Part shown: positions 45,083 to 54,752 of the stretch, piece by piece
Layout of the letters: every line of letters starts with the position of its first letter
How positions within the stretch are numbered: the first letter of the stretch is position 1
Source: Allomuricauda sp. F6463D
Lineage (GTDB): Bacteria > Bacteroidota > Bacteroidia > Flavobacteriales > Flavobacteriaceae
Direction of reading: 5' to 3'
DNA length: 64,000 nt
NCBI RefSeq assembly: GCF_023015965.1
Contig: NZ_JALKAN010000005.1
Location: 60,100 to 124,099, forward strand
Program-made: the position numbers and the translations under genes
The notes under the pieces: generated by a model
Databases searched by the model: none
What the model saw: only the letters and a program-made list of their open reading frames with translations
What the model was told of the DNA's origin: nothing

Positions 45083-46417
45083 ATGAGCACTGAACTTATC
45101 TATGTAATTATCGGTATCATCACTTTGGTCATTGGCCTTTTTGCCGGAATGTACATCCAAAAACTAAAAACCAAATCCACAGAAAGTGTTTGGGGCGAGC
45201 GGGAACAGCAATTAAACACTACTATCAAATCACTGAACGATAAATTGTTGCTCAGCGATGAGGAGCAGAAACAGCTTCAGCAGGAAAAAGAACAGCAAAG
45301 CAACCAATTGGTTAGGTACCAGTCGGATTTAGAGCATCTACAGCTCAAAAACAAAGAGCAAAAAGAAGAGGTGGAAAAGTTACAAGAGAAATTCACTAAA
45401 GAATTTGAAAACTTGGCCAACAAGATTTTGGACGAAAAAAGTGAAAAATTCACCAAAAGCAACAAAGAGAATATTGAAAATATTTTGACCCCACTCAATA
45501 AAAAAATCAAAGAGTTTGAGGAAAAAGTTGAAAAATCCCAAAAGGAGAATATCAGTATCCACTCTGCGCTAAAAGAACAATTACTCACTTTGCAGACCCA
45601 AAACCTAAAAATCACCCAAGAAGCAGAAAACCTGACCAAGGCGTTAAAAGGAGACAGCAAAATGCAGGGGAATTGGGGGGAATTGGTATTGGAACGGGTG
45701 CTGGAAAAATCTGGATTGGAAAAAGACAGGGAATACAGTGTACAACAAAGTTTTAAACGTGAAGATGGCACAAGAGTATTGCCCGATGTGATCATTCATC
45801 TTCCCGATGGAAAAAAAATGGTGGTGGATTCCAAGGTTTCCCTAACGGATTACGAACGATTCACCAATGCTGAGGAGGACGACAAGCCCAAGTTTTTGAA
45901 AGACCACATCAATTCATTACGAAGACATGTGGAACAACTCTCTTCCAAAAAATACGAGGACCTTTATGAAATGGAGAGTCCTGATTTTGTGCTGATGTTC
46001 GTGCCCATTGAACCTGCGTTTGCCGTTGCCATAAACGAAGATGTGTCGCTGTACAACAAAGCGTTCGAACAAAATATCGTTATCGTGACCCCATCTACCC
46101 TACTGGCCACACTAAGGACAATAGATTCTATGTGGAGTAACGAGAAACAACAACGTAATGCTATTGAGATTGCCCGCCAGGCCGGTGCCCTATACGATAA
46201 GTTTGAAGGCTTTGTGACCGATCTTACCAAAGTGGGAAAAAAAATGGATGAAGCCAAAAACGAGTATCGTGGCGCAATGAACAAATTAGTAGAAGGACGC
46301 GGAAACATTGTCACTTCCATTGAAAAATTGAAAAAAATGGGAGCCAAAGCAAAAAAATCATTGCCAGAACCTATCCTAAAACGTGCCCAAGAGGACGAAT
46401 TTGAGGAACTAAACTAA
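45083..46417 (+). CDS. rmuC: DNA recombination protein RmuC homologue
   Basis: 444-residue protein with an N-terminal membrane helix (YVIIGIITLVIGLFAGMYI), a long coiled coil (about 30-180, rich in Glu/Lys/Gln) and the RmuC nuclease-like domain (GNWGELVLERVLEKSGLE, LPDVIIHLPDGKKMVVDSK, VLMFVPIEPAFAVA). RmuC limits recombination at inverted repeats by an unknown mechanism. It lies 61 bases after btuD. Confidence 0.94.
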   Translation: MSTELIYVIIGIITLVIGLFAGMYIQKLKTKSTESVWGEREQQLNTTIKSLNDKLLLSDEEQKQLQQEKEQQSNQLVRYQSDLEHLQLKNKEQKEEVEKLQEKFTKEFENLANKILDEKSEKFTKSNKENIENILTPLNKKIKEFEEKVEKSQKENISIHSALKEQLLTLQTQNLKITQEAENLTKALKGDSKMQGNWGELVLERVLEKSGLEKDREYSVQQSFKREDGTRVLPDVIIHLPDGKKMVVDSKVSLTDYERFTNAEEDDKPKFLKDHINSLRRHVEQLSSKKYEDLYEMESPDFVLMFVPIEPAFAVAINEDVSLYNKAFEQNIVIVTPSTLLATLRTIDSMWSNEKQQRNAIEIARQAGALYDKFEGFVTDLTKVGKKMDEAKNEYRGAMNKLVEGRGNIVTSIEKLKKMGAKAKKSLPEPILKRAQEDEFEELN

Positions 46418-46427
46418 AAAACTATCC

Positions 46428-46793
46428 ATGAAAAAATTCCTTGCCATATTTATAACTGCGGTCATTTTCGGAATTGTCGGTTATTATACATTCATCTATT
46501 ACGTACCTTACAGCCAAGGGTATCGCTCAGGAGAACTCATCAAATTCAGTAGAAAGGGTGTAGTAGTAAAAACTTGGGAAGGACAGATAAGTCAAGGCCT
46601 ATCGGGGACCAACGTATTTTCTTTTTCTGTAGAGGACAAGGATAAAGAGATTATCGAAAAGATGAAGGAATACCAAGGACAGTACATCAAAATATCGTAC
46701 AAAGAGCGCTATGGCACTTTTTTCTGGTTGGGCGACACCAAACATTTTATCACTGAGGTCAAATCCGAAAAATCACCGATTTTTAGAAATTAA
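46428..46793 (+). CDS. Small membrane-anchored hypothetical protein
   Basis: 121 residues: one N-terminal membrane helix (FLAIFITAVIFGIVGYYTFI) followed by a beta-rich basic domain (SRKGVVVKTWEGQIS, YIKISYKERYGTFFWLGDT). It starts 10 bases after rmuC and is probably cotranscribed. Databases sometimes carry the name 6-phosphogluconate dehydrogenase for such proteins; no NADP-binding or catalytic motif supports that, and the true gnd is at 50346. Confidence 0.75.
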   Translation: MKKFLAIFITAVIFGIVGYYTFIYYVPYSQGYRSGELIKFSRKGVVVKTWEGQISQGLSGTNVFSFSVEDKDKEIIEKMKEYQGQYIKISYKERYGTFFWLGDTKHFITEVKSEKSPIFRN

Positions 46794-46800
46794 ATAACAT

Positions 46801-46866
46801 ACCCCTAGCCCCTCTATATAGAGGGGAAATAGCCTCCCTCCTAGGAAGGAGGGATTGAGGGAGGTG
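46801..46866. repeat. Double-hairpin repeat at the end of the DUF559 gene
   Basis: CCCCTCTATATAGAGGGG (46809-46826) is a perfect palindrome, followed by CCCTCCT/AGGAGGG (46836-46853) and a third G-rich piece GGGATTGAGGGAGG. C/G-tract repeats of this style occur in many copies in Bacteroidota genomes. The DUF559 gene stop lies inside the second hairpin. Confidence 0.6.
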
Positions 46867-47239
46867 TATTTTCGCTTGCCTCAAACATAAAGATATACTC
46901 TTCAATCGCACGCAAAACGTTATCCATATCCCTTAAAACTTGTGTGTCCGAAAATCGAAGTACATGGATACCAAGTTCGTTTAACCTATTTGTCTTGACG
47001 GCATCCTTTTCCCAAATTTCTTCAAGTTGATGCGAATATCCATCCACTTCGATAGCCAATCTTAGTTTGTTACAGAAAAACTCCACAATATATTCATCAA
47101 TAGGTTTTTGTCTGTGAAAATCGTATCCGTGTATCTGGTCAAGTTTTAACTTTTGCCACAAACAAACCTCTGACTTTGTTGCATTCCTCCTAAGTTCCCT
47201 TGCAAGTTCCTTTAGCTTTGGATTATATTTGATAATCAT
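46841..47239 (-). CDS. DUF559 endonuclease-fold protein
   Basis: 132-residue protein of the DUF559 (Vsr/restriction-endonuclease-like) family. Core motifs are LRRNATKSEVCLWQKLK, YDFHRQKPIDEYIVEFFC and LAIEVDGYSHQ, which supply the D...ExD/E-type metal site. The last ten residues (ENTPPSIPPS) are encoded by the adjacent C-rich repeat, so the C-terminus looks captured from that repeat. No methylase or defence partner is nearby. Activity of the family is not established as far as I know. Confidence 0.85.
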   Translation of the reverse strand: MIIKYNPKLKELARELRRNATKSEVCLWQKLKLDQIHGYDFHRQKPIDEYIVEFFCNKLRLAIEVDGYSHQLEEIWEKDAVKTNRLNELGIHVLRFSDTQVLRDMDNVLRAIEEYIFMFEASENTPPSIPPS

Positions 47240-47294
47240 TTTGCAAGTTTGTTATTTCCTTTTAAAAAATGGTTCTATAAAACTCCAACAAAAT

Positions 47295-47840
47295 ATGAAG
47301 AAATTCAAATCATCCCGAGAAAGTAGAGTTTCCATTACCCAGCTCATGCTACCCTCCCATTCCAATTTTGGAGGCAAGGTACACGGCGGACATATTCTCA
47401 ACCTTATGGATCAAATAGCCTTTGCCTGCTCCTCCAAACATTCACAGAGTTATTGTGTGACTGCTTCGGTGAACCGGGTGGACTTTTTAAATCCGATTGA
47501 AGTGGGAGAGCTCGCCACCTTAAAAGCATCCATTAACTATACTGGAAAAACCTCCATGGTGGTCGGAGTAAGGGTCGAATCTGAAAATGTGACTACCGGA
47601 GTAGTAAAACATTGCAACTCTTCCTATTTTACCATGGTTGCCAAAGGAGAAGGTGGTAAAAACAAAACAATACCTGGCCTTATTTTAAAGACCAAGCAGG
47701 ATATCCGCCGTTTTGCGCGTAGCAAAGAACGAAAACAATCTGCGTTCAAGCGTGATAGCAAATATGAATCCAACAACTTTAAGGTAAACGAATACTTGGA
47801 GTTTTTGAAAGGTGAAAATGTTAAGATGGATTTTGATTAA
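47295..47840 (+). CDS. Acyl-CoA thioesterase, hotdog fold
   Basis: 181-residue hotdog-fold thioesterase of the YciA/BFIT-like acyl-CoA hydrolase group. SNFGGKVHGGHILNLMDQIA is the catalytic helix region and VNRVDFLNPIEVGELATL the substrate strand. The frame is open from 47229, but the ATG at 47295 (MKKFKSSRESRVS) gives the normal start. Its 3' end overlaps pgl by 20 bases. Confidence 0.9.
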   Translation: MKKFKSSRESRVSITQLMLPSHSNFGGKVHGGHILNLMDQIAFACSSKHSQSYCVTASVNRVDFLNPIEVGELATLKASINYTGKTSMVVGVRVESENVTTGVVKHCNSSYFTMVAKGEGGKNKTIPGLILKTKQDIRRFARSKERKQSAFKRDSKYESNNFKVNEYLEFLKGENVKMDFD

Positions 47841-48549
47841 GCCTTGAAGCTGCTTCCTCATCCAAAAACCATACTAAATTTCCCGATGATGGATTTACCA
47901 AAGACGCCGGATATTTCTTGTACCCATTTGTTTGCTCAATAACAGCTTCCACTTTTTCCGCCTTGGATGCTCCCGTGACCAAAAAAGCTACTTCCTTGGC
48001 TGTATTAATGACTTTTCCGTTTATGGAAACTCTTTTCTGTCCCGATTCAGGGTGCGTAGCTACTACACAATGGTCCTCGGAATTCCATAGTTCAATCTCA
48101 TGGGGGAAAATGGATGCCGTATGCCCATCATTCCCCATACCTAAAATCACAAGGTCAAATTGCGGAACACCCTCTACGCTATCTGTATCGATTTCCAATA
48201 GATTGGCGTAGCGCATAGCTTCACCATTAGGGTCTTTTTCCCCCATTATCCTATTGATGTTATTTTTTGGAACCTCTATTTTGGAAAAAAGGTGTTCAAC
48301 CGTCATTTTATAATTGCTTTCATCATCGTTGGGAGGAACACATCGTTCGTCCCCCCAATAAAAATGTACTTTGTTCCAATCTACTTTATCTGAAAATTTT
48401 TCAGCCAATACATCAAAAACTATTTTTGGCGTGCTCCCTCCGGACAACGCCACGTAAAAGCTATTCCTACCTTTCAGTTTATCCACAAAATAGCTGGAAA
48501 ATTTTTCGGCAACTTCTTGTTTGTCCTTATATATTTTTAATTCCATCAT
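47821..48549 (-). CDS. pgl: 6-phosphogluconolactonase Pgl
   Basis: 242-residue lactonase of the NagB/DevB fold, second step of the oxidative pentose phosphate pathway. Signatures are ALSGGSTPKIVFDVLA, FYWGDERCVPPNDDESN and LVILGMGNDGHTASIFPH. It follows zwf on the same strand after a 97-base gap that contains a REP-like fragment. Confidence 0.95.
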   Translation of the reverse strand: MMELKIYKDKQEVAEKFSSYFVDKLKGRNSFYVALSGGSTPKIVFDVLAEKFSDKVDWNKVHFYWGDERCVPPNDDESNYKMTVEHLFSKIEVPKNNINRIMGEKDPNGEAMRYANLLEIDTDSVEGVPQFDLVILGMGNDGHTASIFPHEIELWNSEDHCVVATHPESGQKRVSINGKVINTAKEVAFLVTGASKAEKVEAVIEQTNGYKKYPASLVNPSSGNLVWFLDEEAASRLNQNPS

Positions 48550-48565
48550 AAATTAGTTTTGGTTC

Positions 48566-48600
48566 TCGACTTTTCCTTCGACCGGGTTCAGGATGACATC
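48566..48600. repeat. REP-like fragment between zwf and pgl
   Basis: The segment containing CTTCGACCGGGTTCAGGATG and the following ACA resembles one half of the repetitive palindrome type seen at 39711-39850 and elsewhere in Bacteroidota. It lies in the only non-coding gap of the zwf-pgl operon. Confidence 0.4.
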
Positions 48601-48646
48601 TCGAACAGAGAATTGTTCAATGCCAATTGCTTATTGATAATAGTTT

Positions 48647-50179
48647 TTAGCAAATCACGCAATAACCAGGATCGTCTGCTAAATTTTCACTTGGATTGCG
48701 CCAATAGCCGTCATCTTCAATTAGGTTATCTGCATTTTCGGGTCCCCAAGCTCCCGCTCCATAACCATACATGCGAACATCCTCTCCATTTTTCCAGTAG
48801 TTAAGAATGGGATCAACAAATTCCCAAGCTGCTTCCACCTCATCAGCACGGGCATACAAGGTTGCATCTCCCTGCATGGCATCCAACAACAAACGTTCAT
48901 ATGCTTCCATAACATAGGTTTCGGCCAAACTGGAGTAGTAAAAATCCAAATTGGCACGTTCCACCTTGAACCCTTGACCCGGTACTTTGACCCCAAATTT
49001 GATTAATATTCCCTCATCGGGCTGGATACGGATAATTAATTTATTGTCCATTTCCTGCATTTCGGAACCTTTAAAAATTTGATGATGGGGTTTTTTAAAA
49101 TGAATAACGATCTCCGTTACCTTGGTGGGCATCCGCTTTGCCGTCCTCACATAAAAAGGCACGCCATGCCAGCGCCAATTATCCACATAGAATTTTATCG
49201 CAGCGTAGGTTTCAGTTGTTGAATTTGGGTCCACCCCATCCTCTTCCCTATATCCCTTTATTTTTTCGCCCTCAATTTTGGACGAAACGTATTGCGCACG
49301 AATGGTATTTTCAAAAAGTTCCTTTTCATCACGCATTATCCGTAATGATTTTAAGGCCTTTACTTTTTCGTTTCGAATCTCCTCTGCCTCCGCACCAATC
49401 GGTGGTTCCATCACAACCAAAGAAACAATTTGCAAGAGATGGTTCTGGAACATATCACGTAGCGCTCCGGATGTATCATAATATCCCCCACGTTTTTCTA
49501 CACCCACACTTTCTGCATTGGTAATCTCCACATGTTGAATATAATTACGGTTCCAAAGCGGTTCAAAAATGCTGTTCGAAAACCGGGTCACCAACAGGTT
49601 CTGAACGGTTTCCTTGCCCAAATAATGATCAATCCTGTAAATCTGGTGCTCCTTAAAATATTGATGAAGTCCCGTGTTCAATTCTTTGGCAGTTTCCAAA
49701 CTGTATCCAAATGGTTTTTCCACCACCAAACGCTTCCATCCATTGTTTTGGGTGTTCATTCCTGCATCGGACAGATTATGCGCAATTGTTTCATATAATG
49801 TTGGTGGGGTGGACAAATAGTAAATAATATTTCCCGACGTATTATTTTTCTCTTTTAAGGCTTCCACCCGCTTGCGCAAGTGCTTATAATCCGTATCATA
49901 ACTGTCCCCTATATCTTCATAGTGAAGTTTGTCCGCAAAGTTTTTTAATTTATTTCCTTCGAGATTGTTGGTTTTTTCCTTTAAATATTCACTTTCATAA
50001 ACCACACGATCCCGAAACGCATCATCGGAAAGGTCGCTTCTACTAACTCCAAGAACAACAAAATTTTCTGGCAACTGATCGGCCAAAAATAGGTTGAATA
50101 ATGAAGGTATTAGCTTTCTAGATGTCAAATCACCGGATGCCCCGAAAATTACAAGCATCTGATTATCCGTCTTTTTCAT
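48647..50179 (-). CDS. zwf: Glucose-6-phosphate 1-dehydrogenase Zwf
   Basis: 510-residue enzyme making 6-phosphogluconolactone and NADPH. The nucleotide-binding loop is FGASGDLTSRKL, and the active-site signature RIDHYLGKETVQN is intact. The frame opens at 50200, but the ATG at 50179 (MKKTDNQMLV) fits better. It is first of zwf-pgl and divergent from gnd, giving the whole oxidative branch in one locus. Confidence 0.96.
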   Translation of the reverse strand: MKKTDNQMLVIFGASGDLTSRKLIPSLFNLFLADQLPENFVVLGVSRSDLSDDAFRDRVVYESEYLKEKTNNLEGNKLKNFADKLHYEDIGDSYDTDYKHLRKRVEALKEKNNTSGNIIYYLSTPPTLYETIAHNLSDAGMNTQNNGWKRLVVEKPFGYSLETAKELNTGLHQYFKEHQIYRIDHYLGKETVQNLLVTRFSNSIFEPLWNRNYIQHVEITNAESVGVEKRGGYYDTSGALRDMFQNHLLQIVSLVVMEPPIGAEAEEIRNEKVKALKSLRIMRDEKELFENTIRAQYVSSKIEGEKIKGYREEDGVDPNSTTETYAAIKFYVDNWRWHGVPFYVRTAKRMPTKVTEIVIHFKKPHHQIFKGSEMQEMDNKLIIRIQPDEGILIKFGVKVPGQGFKVERANLDFYYSSLAETYVMEAYERLLLDAMQGDATLYARADEVEAAWEFVDPILNYWKNGEDVRMYGYGAGAWGPENADNLIEDDGYWRNPSENLADDPGYCVIC

Positions 50180-50223
50180 AGTAATATAAGTTTCTGGCAA
50201 GTTGTACCCTAAATGATCAAGCC

Positions 50224-50251
50224 TTTGTTCGATATGGTATCATTATCTTTG
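50224..50251 (+). promoter_or_regulatory. Candidate promoter of gnd
   Basis: A TTTG (50224-50227) and TATCTTTG (50244-50251) are 16 bases apart, one base short of the usual range. It would give a leader of about 90 bases before the gnd ATG. Confidence 0.45.
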
Positions 50252-50345
50252 AGCATCACGAAGATAAGGTTTATTTTAGGTTCATATTTCAAGCAACAAA
50301 ACCTTAAAGTTGAATTGATATCAAAAGGAAGAATAAAACTTTGTA

Positions 50346-51755
50346 ATGGCAGATACGTATGATTTTGGCCTTGTGGGCCTTGGAGTAATGGGGCGTAATT
50401 TTATCCTAAATGTAGCCGATAATGGTTTTACCGCATTTGGAAATGATTTGGATGAAGAGAAAGTACATGCATTGATCAATGAAGGAGGGAATCCCGCAAA
50501 AGTGAACGCCACTACCGACGTGAAAACTTTTGTACAATCATTGACCTCCCCAAGAAAAATTATGTTATTGGTACCTGCAGGGAAAATTGTGGACAGTGTA
50601 ATCGAAGGATTACTGCCCCATTTGGACCAAGGCGATATCATAATCGATGGAGGAAACTCCTTTTACACGGATACCGACCGCCGTGAAGCCTATTTAAAAG
50701 AAAAAGGAATCAATTTTTTTGGAGCAGGAGTGTCCGGAGGTGCCGAAGGAGCACGCAAAGGCCCGAGTATCATGCCCGGAGGTTCCAAAGCAGCATATCA
50801 GCACGTAAAACCAATTTTTGAGGCGGTTTCCGCAAAATATAAAGGAGAGCCATGTGTTGCTTATTTGGGTCCAAAATCTGCTGGAAACTATGTGAAAATG
50901 GTACACAACGGCATTGAATACGGTTTGATGCAGTTAACCTCTGAGATTTACGACCTACTCAAAAAAGCGGGCGGACTTACCAATGAAGAGCTTCATAAAA
51001 CCTATACGCAATGGAATGCTGGTCGTTTACAATCCTTTTTGGTAGAAATCACCTCGGAAATCTTTGCCCAAAAAGATGATCTCACGGACAACGACCTTGT
51101 GGATATGATTCTGGATAAGGCAAAGCAAAAAGGGACTGGAAAATGGACCTCCCAAAATGCCATGGATTTAGGAATTCCAGTACCTACTATTGATATTGCG
51201 GTGAGCATGCGGGAAATATCCGCTTTAAAATCCGAACGTATCAAAGCCGACGAATTGTATGATCGTCCTACCCCAAAAACAGTGGACAAGGACGATTTTA
51301 CCGTAAAAGCGGAACAAGCACTATATTTTGCCTTTATCATCACATATGCTCAAGGCATGCACCAGTTGGCCGATGCCTCCAAAGAATATGGCTACGAACT
51401 GGAACTGGGTGAAATCGCCAAAATATGGCGTGCAGGCTGTATTATCCGTGCCGCGATGTTGGCCGATATTACCGAGGCCTACCAAGCTGATGAAAATTTA
51501 CAGAACTTGTTGCTATCCCCTTCTTTTGTGGAAAAAGTACAGGACACAGTGGATGCTGCACGGGAATTGGTAAGTTACGGAGCAGCTAACGGCATTCCAT
51601 TGCCCGGACTTTCCAATGCACTTACGTATTTTGATGCCTATACAAGTAGCCGTTTGCCGTTGAACCTGATTCAAGCGCAACGTGATTACTTTGGTTCGCA
51701 CACCTACGAGCGATTGGACCGTGATGGTATTTTCCATACGGAGTGGGAGAAGTAA
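50346..51755 (+). CDS. gnd: 6-phosphogluconate dehydrogenase, decarboxylating (Gnd)
   Basis: 469-residue NADP-dependent enzyme forming ribulose 5-phosphate. The Rossmann loop is GLGVMGRNF; DGGNSFYTDT, SGGAEGARKGPSIMPGG and KMVHNGIEYG are the substrate and catalytic blocks with the active Lys. The C-terminal helical domain and tail (SSRLPLNLIQAQRDYFGSH) are complete. Confidence 0.97.
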   Translation: MADTYDFGLVGLGVMGRNFILNVADNGFTAFGNDLDEEKVHALINEGGNPAKVNATTDVKTFVQSLTSPRKIMLLVPAGKIVDSVIEGLLPHLDQGDIIIDGGNSFYTDTDRREAYLKEKGINFFGAGVSGGAEGARKGPSIMPGGSKAAYQHVKPIFEAVSAKYKGEPCVAYLGPKSAGNYVKMVHNGIEYGLMQLTSEIYDLLKKAGGLTNEELHKTYTQWNAGRLQSFLVEITSEIFAQKDDLTDNDLVDMILDKAKQKGTGKWTSQNAMDLGIPVPTIDIAVSMREISALKSERIKADELYDRPTPKTVDKDDFTVKAEQALYFAFIITYAQGMHQLADASKEYGYELELGEIAKIWRAGCIIRAAMLADITEAYQADENLQNLLLSPSFVEKVQDTVDAARELVSYGAANGIPLPGLSNALTYFDAYTSSRLPLNLIQAQRDYFGSHTYERLDRDGIFHTEWEK

Positions 51756-51774
51756 AATTTCAAATTAGAATGTA

Positions 51775-52626
51775 GTGAAACAATATATACTCCTTATAAC
51801 CCTATCCCTTGGCCTTTTGACCATTTCAGCCCAAAAAGCCCCCTACGTCATTTACAACGCCAAAGGCAAAAAGGTTTCGTACAAAAAAATGCTGAAGACT
51901 TTAGAGAAAAAGGATATGGTATTGTTCGGAGAGCTGCACAACAACCCCATTGCGCATTGGTTGCAGTACGAGCTTACAGCCGACCTCCATACCAAACGTT
52001 CATTAATTCTAGGGGCAGAAATGATCGAGGCAGACAACCAAAACGAACTCAATGACTACTTATCGGGAAAAATCGATTATAAAGCTCTGGATTCCACTGC
52101 TCGGTTATGGAACAATCACAAGACCGATTATGCTCCATTGGTGGATTTTGCAAAAGACAACAAGCTTGATTTTGTAGCCACCAACGTTCCTAGACGCTAT
52201 GCGAGTATGGTATACAAAGGAGGATTTAAAACTCTAGACTCACTCCCAGCTAAAGAAAAAGAATGGATAGCACCATTGCCCATTACTTACGATTCCGAAT
52301 TGCCGGGTTATCAAAACATACTAAAAATGATGGGAGACCACGGCAGTCCCACTTTGGTGATGGCTCAGGCCATAAAAGATGCGACCATGGCACATTTTAT
52401 ACTTCAAAATTATAAGGAAAACTCATTGTTCATACATTTCAACGGAGCCTATCATTCTAATAACTACGAAGGAATTTTGTGGTATTTGCAATTCGAACGA
52501 CCCGATTTGGAATATGGTACTATAACTACCGTAATGCAAGAGAACGTTCATACATTGGAGGATGAAAATATTGGACTTGCAGATTTTATCATCAGTGTGG
52601 ACGAAAATATGACGACCACGTATTAA
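51775..52626 (+). CDS. ChaN-like haem-regulated protein
   Basis: 283-residue exported protein starting at GTG (no in-frame ATG nearby), with a signal peptide ending TISAQKA. The core GELHNNPIAHWLQYEL plus a C-terminal HFNGAYHSNNY region match the ChaN / Haem_bd_uptake family of haem-binding periplasmic or outer-membrane proteins. Family members can sense or chaperone haem. It is 19 bases after gnd and could be cotranscribed, though the functions seem unrelated. Confidence 0.82.
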   Translation: MKQYILLITLSLGLLTISAQKAPYVIYNAKGKKVSYKKMLKTLEKKDMVLFGELHNNPIAHWLQYELTADLHTKRSLILGAEMIEADNQNELNDYLSGKIDYKALDSTARLWNNHKTDYAPLVDFAKDNKLDFVATNVPRRYASMVYKGGFKTLDSLPAKEKEWIAPLPITYDSELPGYQNILKMMGDHGSPTLVMAQAIKDATMAHFILQNYKENSLFIHFNGAYHSNNYEGILWYLQFERPDLEYGTITTVMQENVHTLEDENIGLADFIISVDENMTTTY

Positions 52627-52714
52627 CACATACAGCTTTTCATTTATTTAAAAAGGTTGCGACTCCTAAGTAGGAAATAAATTACTTATTTTTAGGACAC
52701 AAATTCGTAACCCT

Positions 52715-54736
52715 ATGAAAAAAATACTCAGTACACTTTTACTTTTTATTGCCATTAGCCCTTTGGGTTTTGGCCAAGTGCAATCCAATCTGGAACTATT
52801 GGATATCTTTAACATGGAATTTGTTTCCGATCCGCAAATTTCCCCAGACGGGTCCAAAATCATCTATGTTCGAAATTTTAAAGATGTGATGACGGACCGC
52901 AATCTATCCAACCTTTGGATCGTGAATTTTGACGGCTCCAACAACCGGCCATTAACAACCGGCAACCAAAATGATTTTTCACCCAAATGGTCTCATGATG
53001 GAAAAAAAATAGTTTTCAAATCCAATATGGCCGATAACAAAACGAAGCTCTATTTGATGTGGTTGGATACCAAGGAAACCATGGCATTGACCAATACACC
53101 TCAATCACCTAGATCCGTTTCCTGGTCCTATGATGATAATTTTTTGGCCTTTAATATGTTTGTACCAGAAACTAATAAGTCCATTATAAAAATGCCAGGG
53201 AAACCTGAAGGCGCCAAATGGAACAATCCTCCAAAATATATTGATAAAATAAAATATCGTGGTGACGGAGCTGGATACTATAAAGGAGGTAATACGCAAC
53301 TGTTTACTCTACCGGTAAGTGGAGGAACGCCCAAGCAACTTACATTTTCTGAGTTTGACCACGGTAGTCCTATTTGGTCCAAAGATGGCAGAAAACTCTT
53401 TTTCAGTGCCAACTTCCACAAAGACGAAAAAATGGAGCCTGCCGATAGTGAGGTTTATACCATTAATGTCAATGATGGTGAAATTACCCCATTAACTGAT
53501 CGTTATGGCCCTGATGGTAGTCCCCTTTTGTCTCCTGATGGTTCCAAAATTGCATATTTAGGTTATGATGACAATCTTAAAGGTTATCAAATCACTAATT
53601 TGTATGTAATGAATACCGACGGTTCTGGTTCACAATTAATAACAGGGGGTTTTGACAGAGATGTTGAAGACATGGCCTGGAACAGTAAAGGAAATGGATT
53701 TTATTTTATTTATACGGACCAAGGCATGGGAAAATTGGCTTCGATGAGTATGTCCGGCAAAGTGAACGACATTACGGACGGATTGGGTGGTCTTTCTTTA
53801 GGTAGACCCTACAATGCTGCTAGTTTTTCGGTCTCTTCCAATAACAAATTTGCATACACGTTGGGAGACACAAGCCATCCTTCGGATTTAGGAGCGGCAG
53901 ATACTAAAAACACCAAACGCTTAACAGCTTTAAATGATGACCTTTTCTCCTTTAAAAAATTAGGAAATGTAGAGGAAATGTGGTGGGAGTCCTCCTATGA
54001 CCAACGAAAAATACAAGGATGGATAGTAACACCTCCAGATTTTGACCCGTCCAAAAAGTATCCGATGATTCTCGAGATTCACGGTGGGCCGTTTACCAGT
54101 TACGGAGCTGTTTATTCTGCCGAGATTCAGGCATACGCAGCAGAAGGTTATGTAGTGCTCTACACCAACCCGAGAGGAAGCACCAGTTATGGTGAGGAAT
54201 TCGGAAACTTGATACACCATGATTATCCCAACCATGATTACGAGGATTTAATGTCCGGTGTGGATGCTCTTTTAGAAAAAGGCTACGTGGACGAAGATAA
54301 TCTATTTGTTACCGGTGGCTCCGGCGGTGGAGTGCTTACCGCTTGGATCGTTGGTAAAACGGACAGATTCAAAGCTGCCGTAGTGGCCAAACCCGTAATC
54401 AACTGGACCAGTTTTGTACTTTACGCCGATAATGCACAATTTTTCTCCAAATATTGGTTCGGCAAAAAGCCATGGGAAGATCCAGAAAACTATTTTAGAC
54501 GCTCCCCCCTTAGTTATGTGGGCAATATAACCACCCCTACTATGCTTTTGACAGGAGAAGAAGATTACCGAACCCCCATTGCAGAATCGGAACAGTTCTA
54601 CGCTGCCCTAAAATTGGAAAATGTGGAAACTGCCATGGTTCGTATTCCCGGGGCAGGACATGGCATCGCCAACAAACCCAGCAATTTAATTGCCAAAATC
54701 GCAAGTGTTTTGGCTTGGTTTGATAAGTATAAATGA
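52715..54736 (+). CDS. S9 family prolyl oligopeptidase-like peptidase, secreted
   Basis: 673 residues. A signal peptide ends GFGQVQS; about 30-400 form a WD40-like/TolB-type propeller (repeated FSPKWSHDGKKIVF style blades), and about 420-673 an alpha/beta hydrolase. The triad is Ser536 (GGSGGG), Asp617 (EEDYRTP) and His649 (GAGHG). It resembles acylaminoacyl peptidases and DPP-like enzymes that trim peptides in the periplasm. A 14-base perfect palindrome lies just after the gene. Confidence 0.93.
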   Translation: MKKILSTLLLFIAISPLGFGQVQSNLELLDIFNMEFVSDPQISPDGSKIIYVRNFKDVMTDRNLSNLWIVNFDGSNNRPLTTGNQNDFSPKWSHDGKKIVFKSNMADNKTKLYLMWLDTKETMALTNTPQSPRSVSWSYDDNFLAFNMFVPETNKSIIKMPGKPEGAKWNNPPKYIDKIKYRGDGAGYYKGGNTQLFTLPVSGGTPKQLTFSEFDHGSPIWSKDGRKLFFSANFHKDEKMEPADSEVYTINVNDGEITPLTDRYGPDGSPLLSPDGSKIAYLGYDDNLKGYQITNLYVMNTDGSGSQLITGGFDRDVEDMAWNSKGNGFYFIYTDQGMGKLASMSMSGKVNDITDGLGGLSLGRPYNAASFSVSSNNKFAYTLGDTSHPSDLGAADTKNTKRLTALNDDLFSFKKLGNVEEMWWESSYDQRKIQGWIVTPPDFDPSKKYPMILEIHGGPFTSYGAVYSAEIQAYAAEGYVVLYTNPRGSTSYGEEFGNLIHHDYPNHDYEDLMSGVDALLEKGYVDEDNLFVTGGSGGGVLTAWIVGKTDRFKAAVVAKPVINWTSFVLYADNAQFFSKYWFGKKPWEDPENYFRRSPLSYVGNITTPTMLLTGEEDYRTPIAESEQFYAALKLENVETAMVRIPGAGHGIANKPSNLIAKIASVLAWFDKYK

Positions 54737-54752
54737 TAATAATTAATAATCG

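Noticed and set aside
46428..46793. 6-phosphogluconate dehydrogenase label for the 121-residue protein
   Set aside because: It has one membrane helix and no NADP-binding or catalytic motifs; the real gnd is at 50346-51755.
46841..47239. Restriction or defence system around the DUF559 gene
   Set aside because: No methylase, helicase, toxin or other defence partner lies nearby; neighbours are housekeeping genes.
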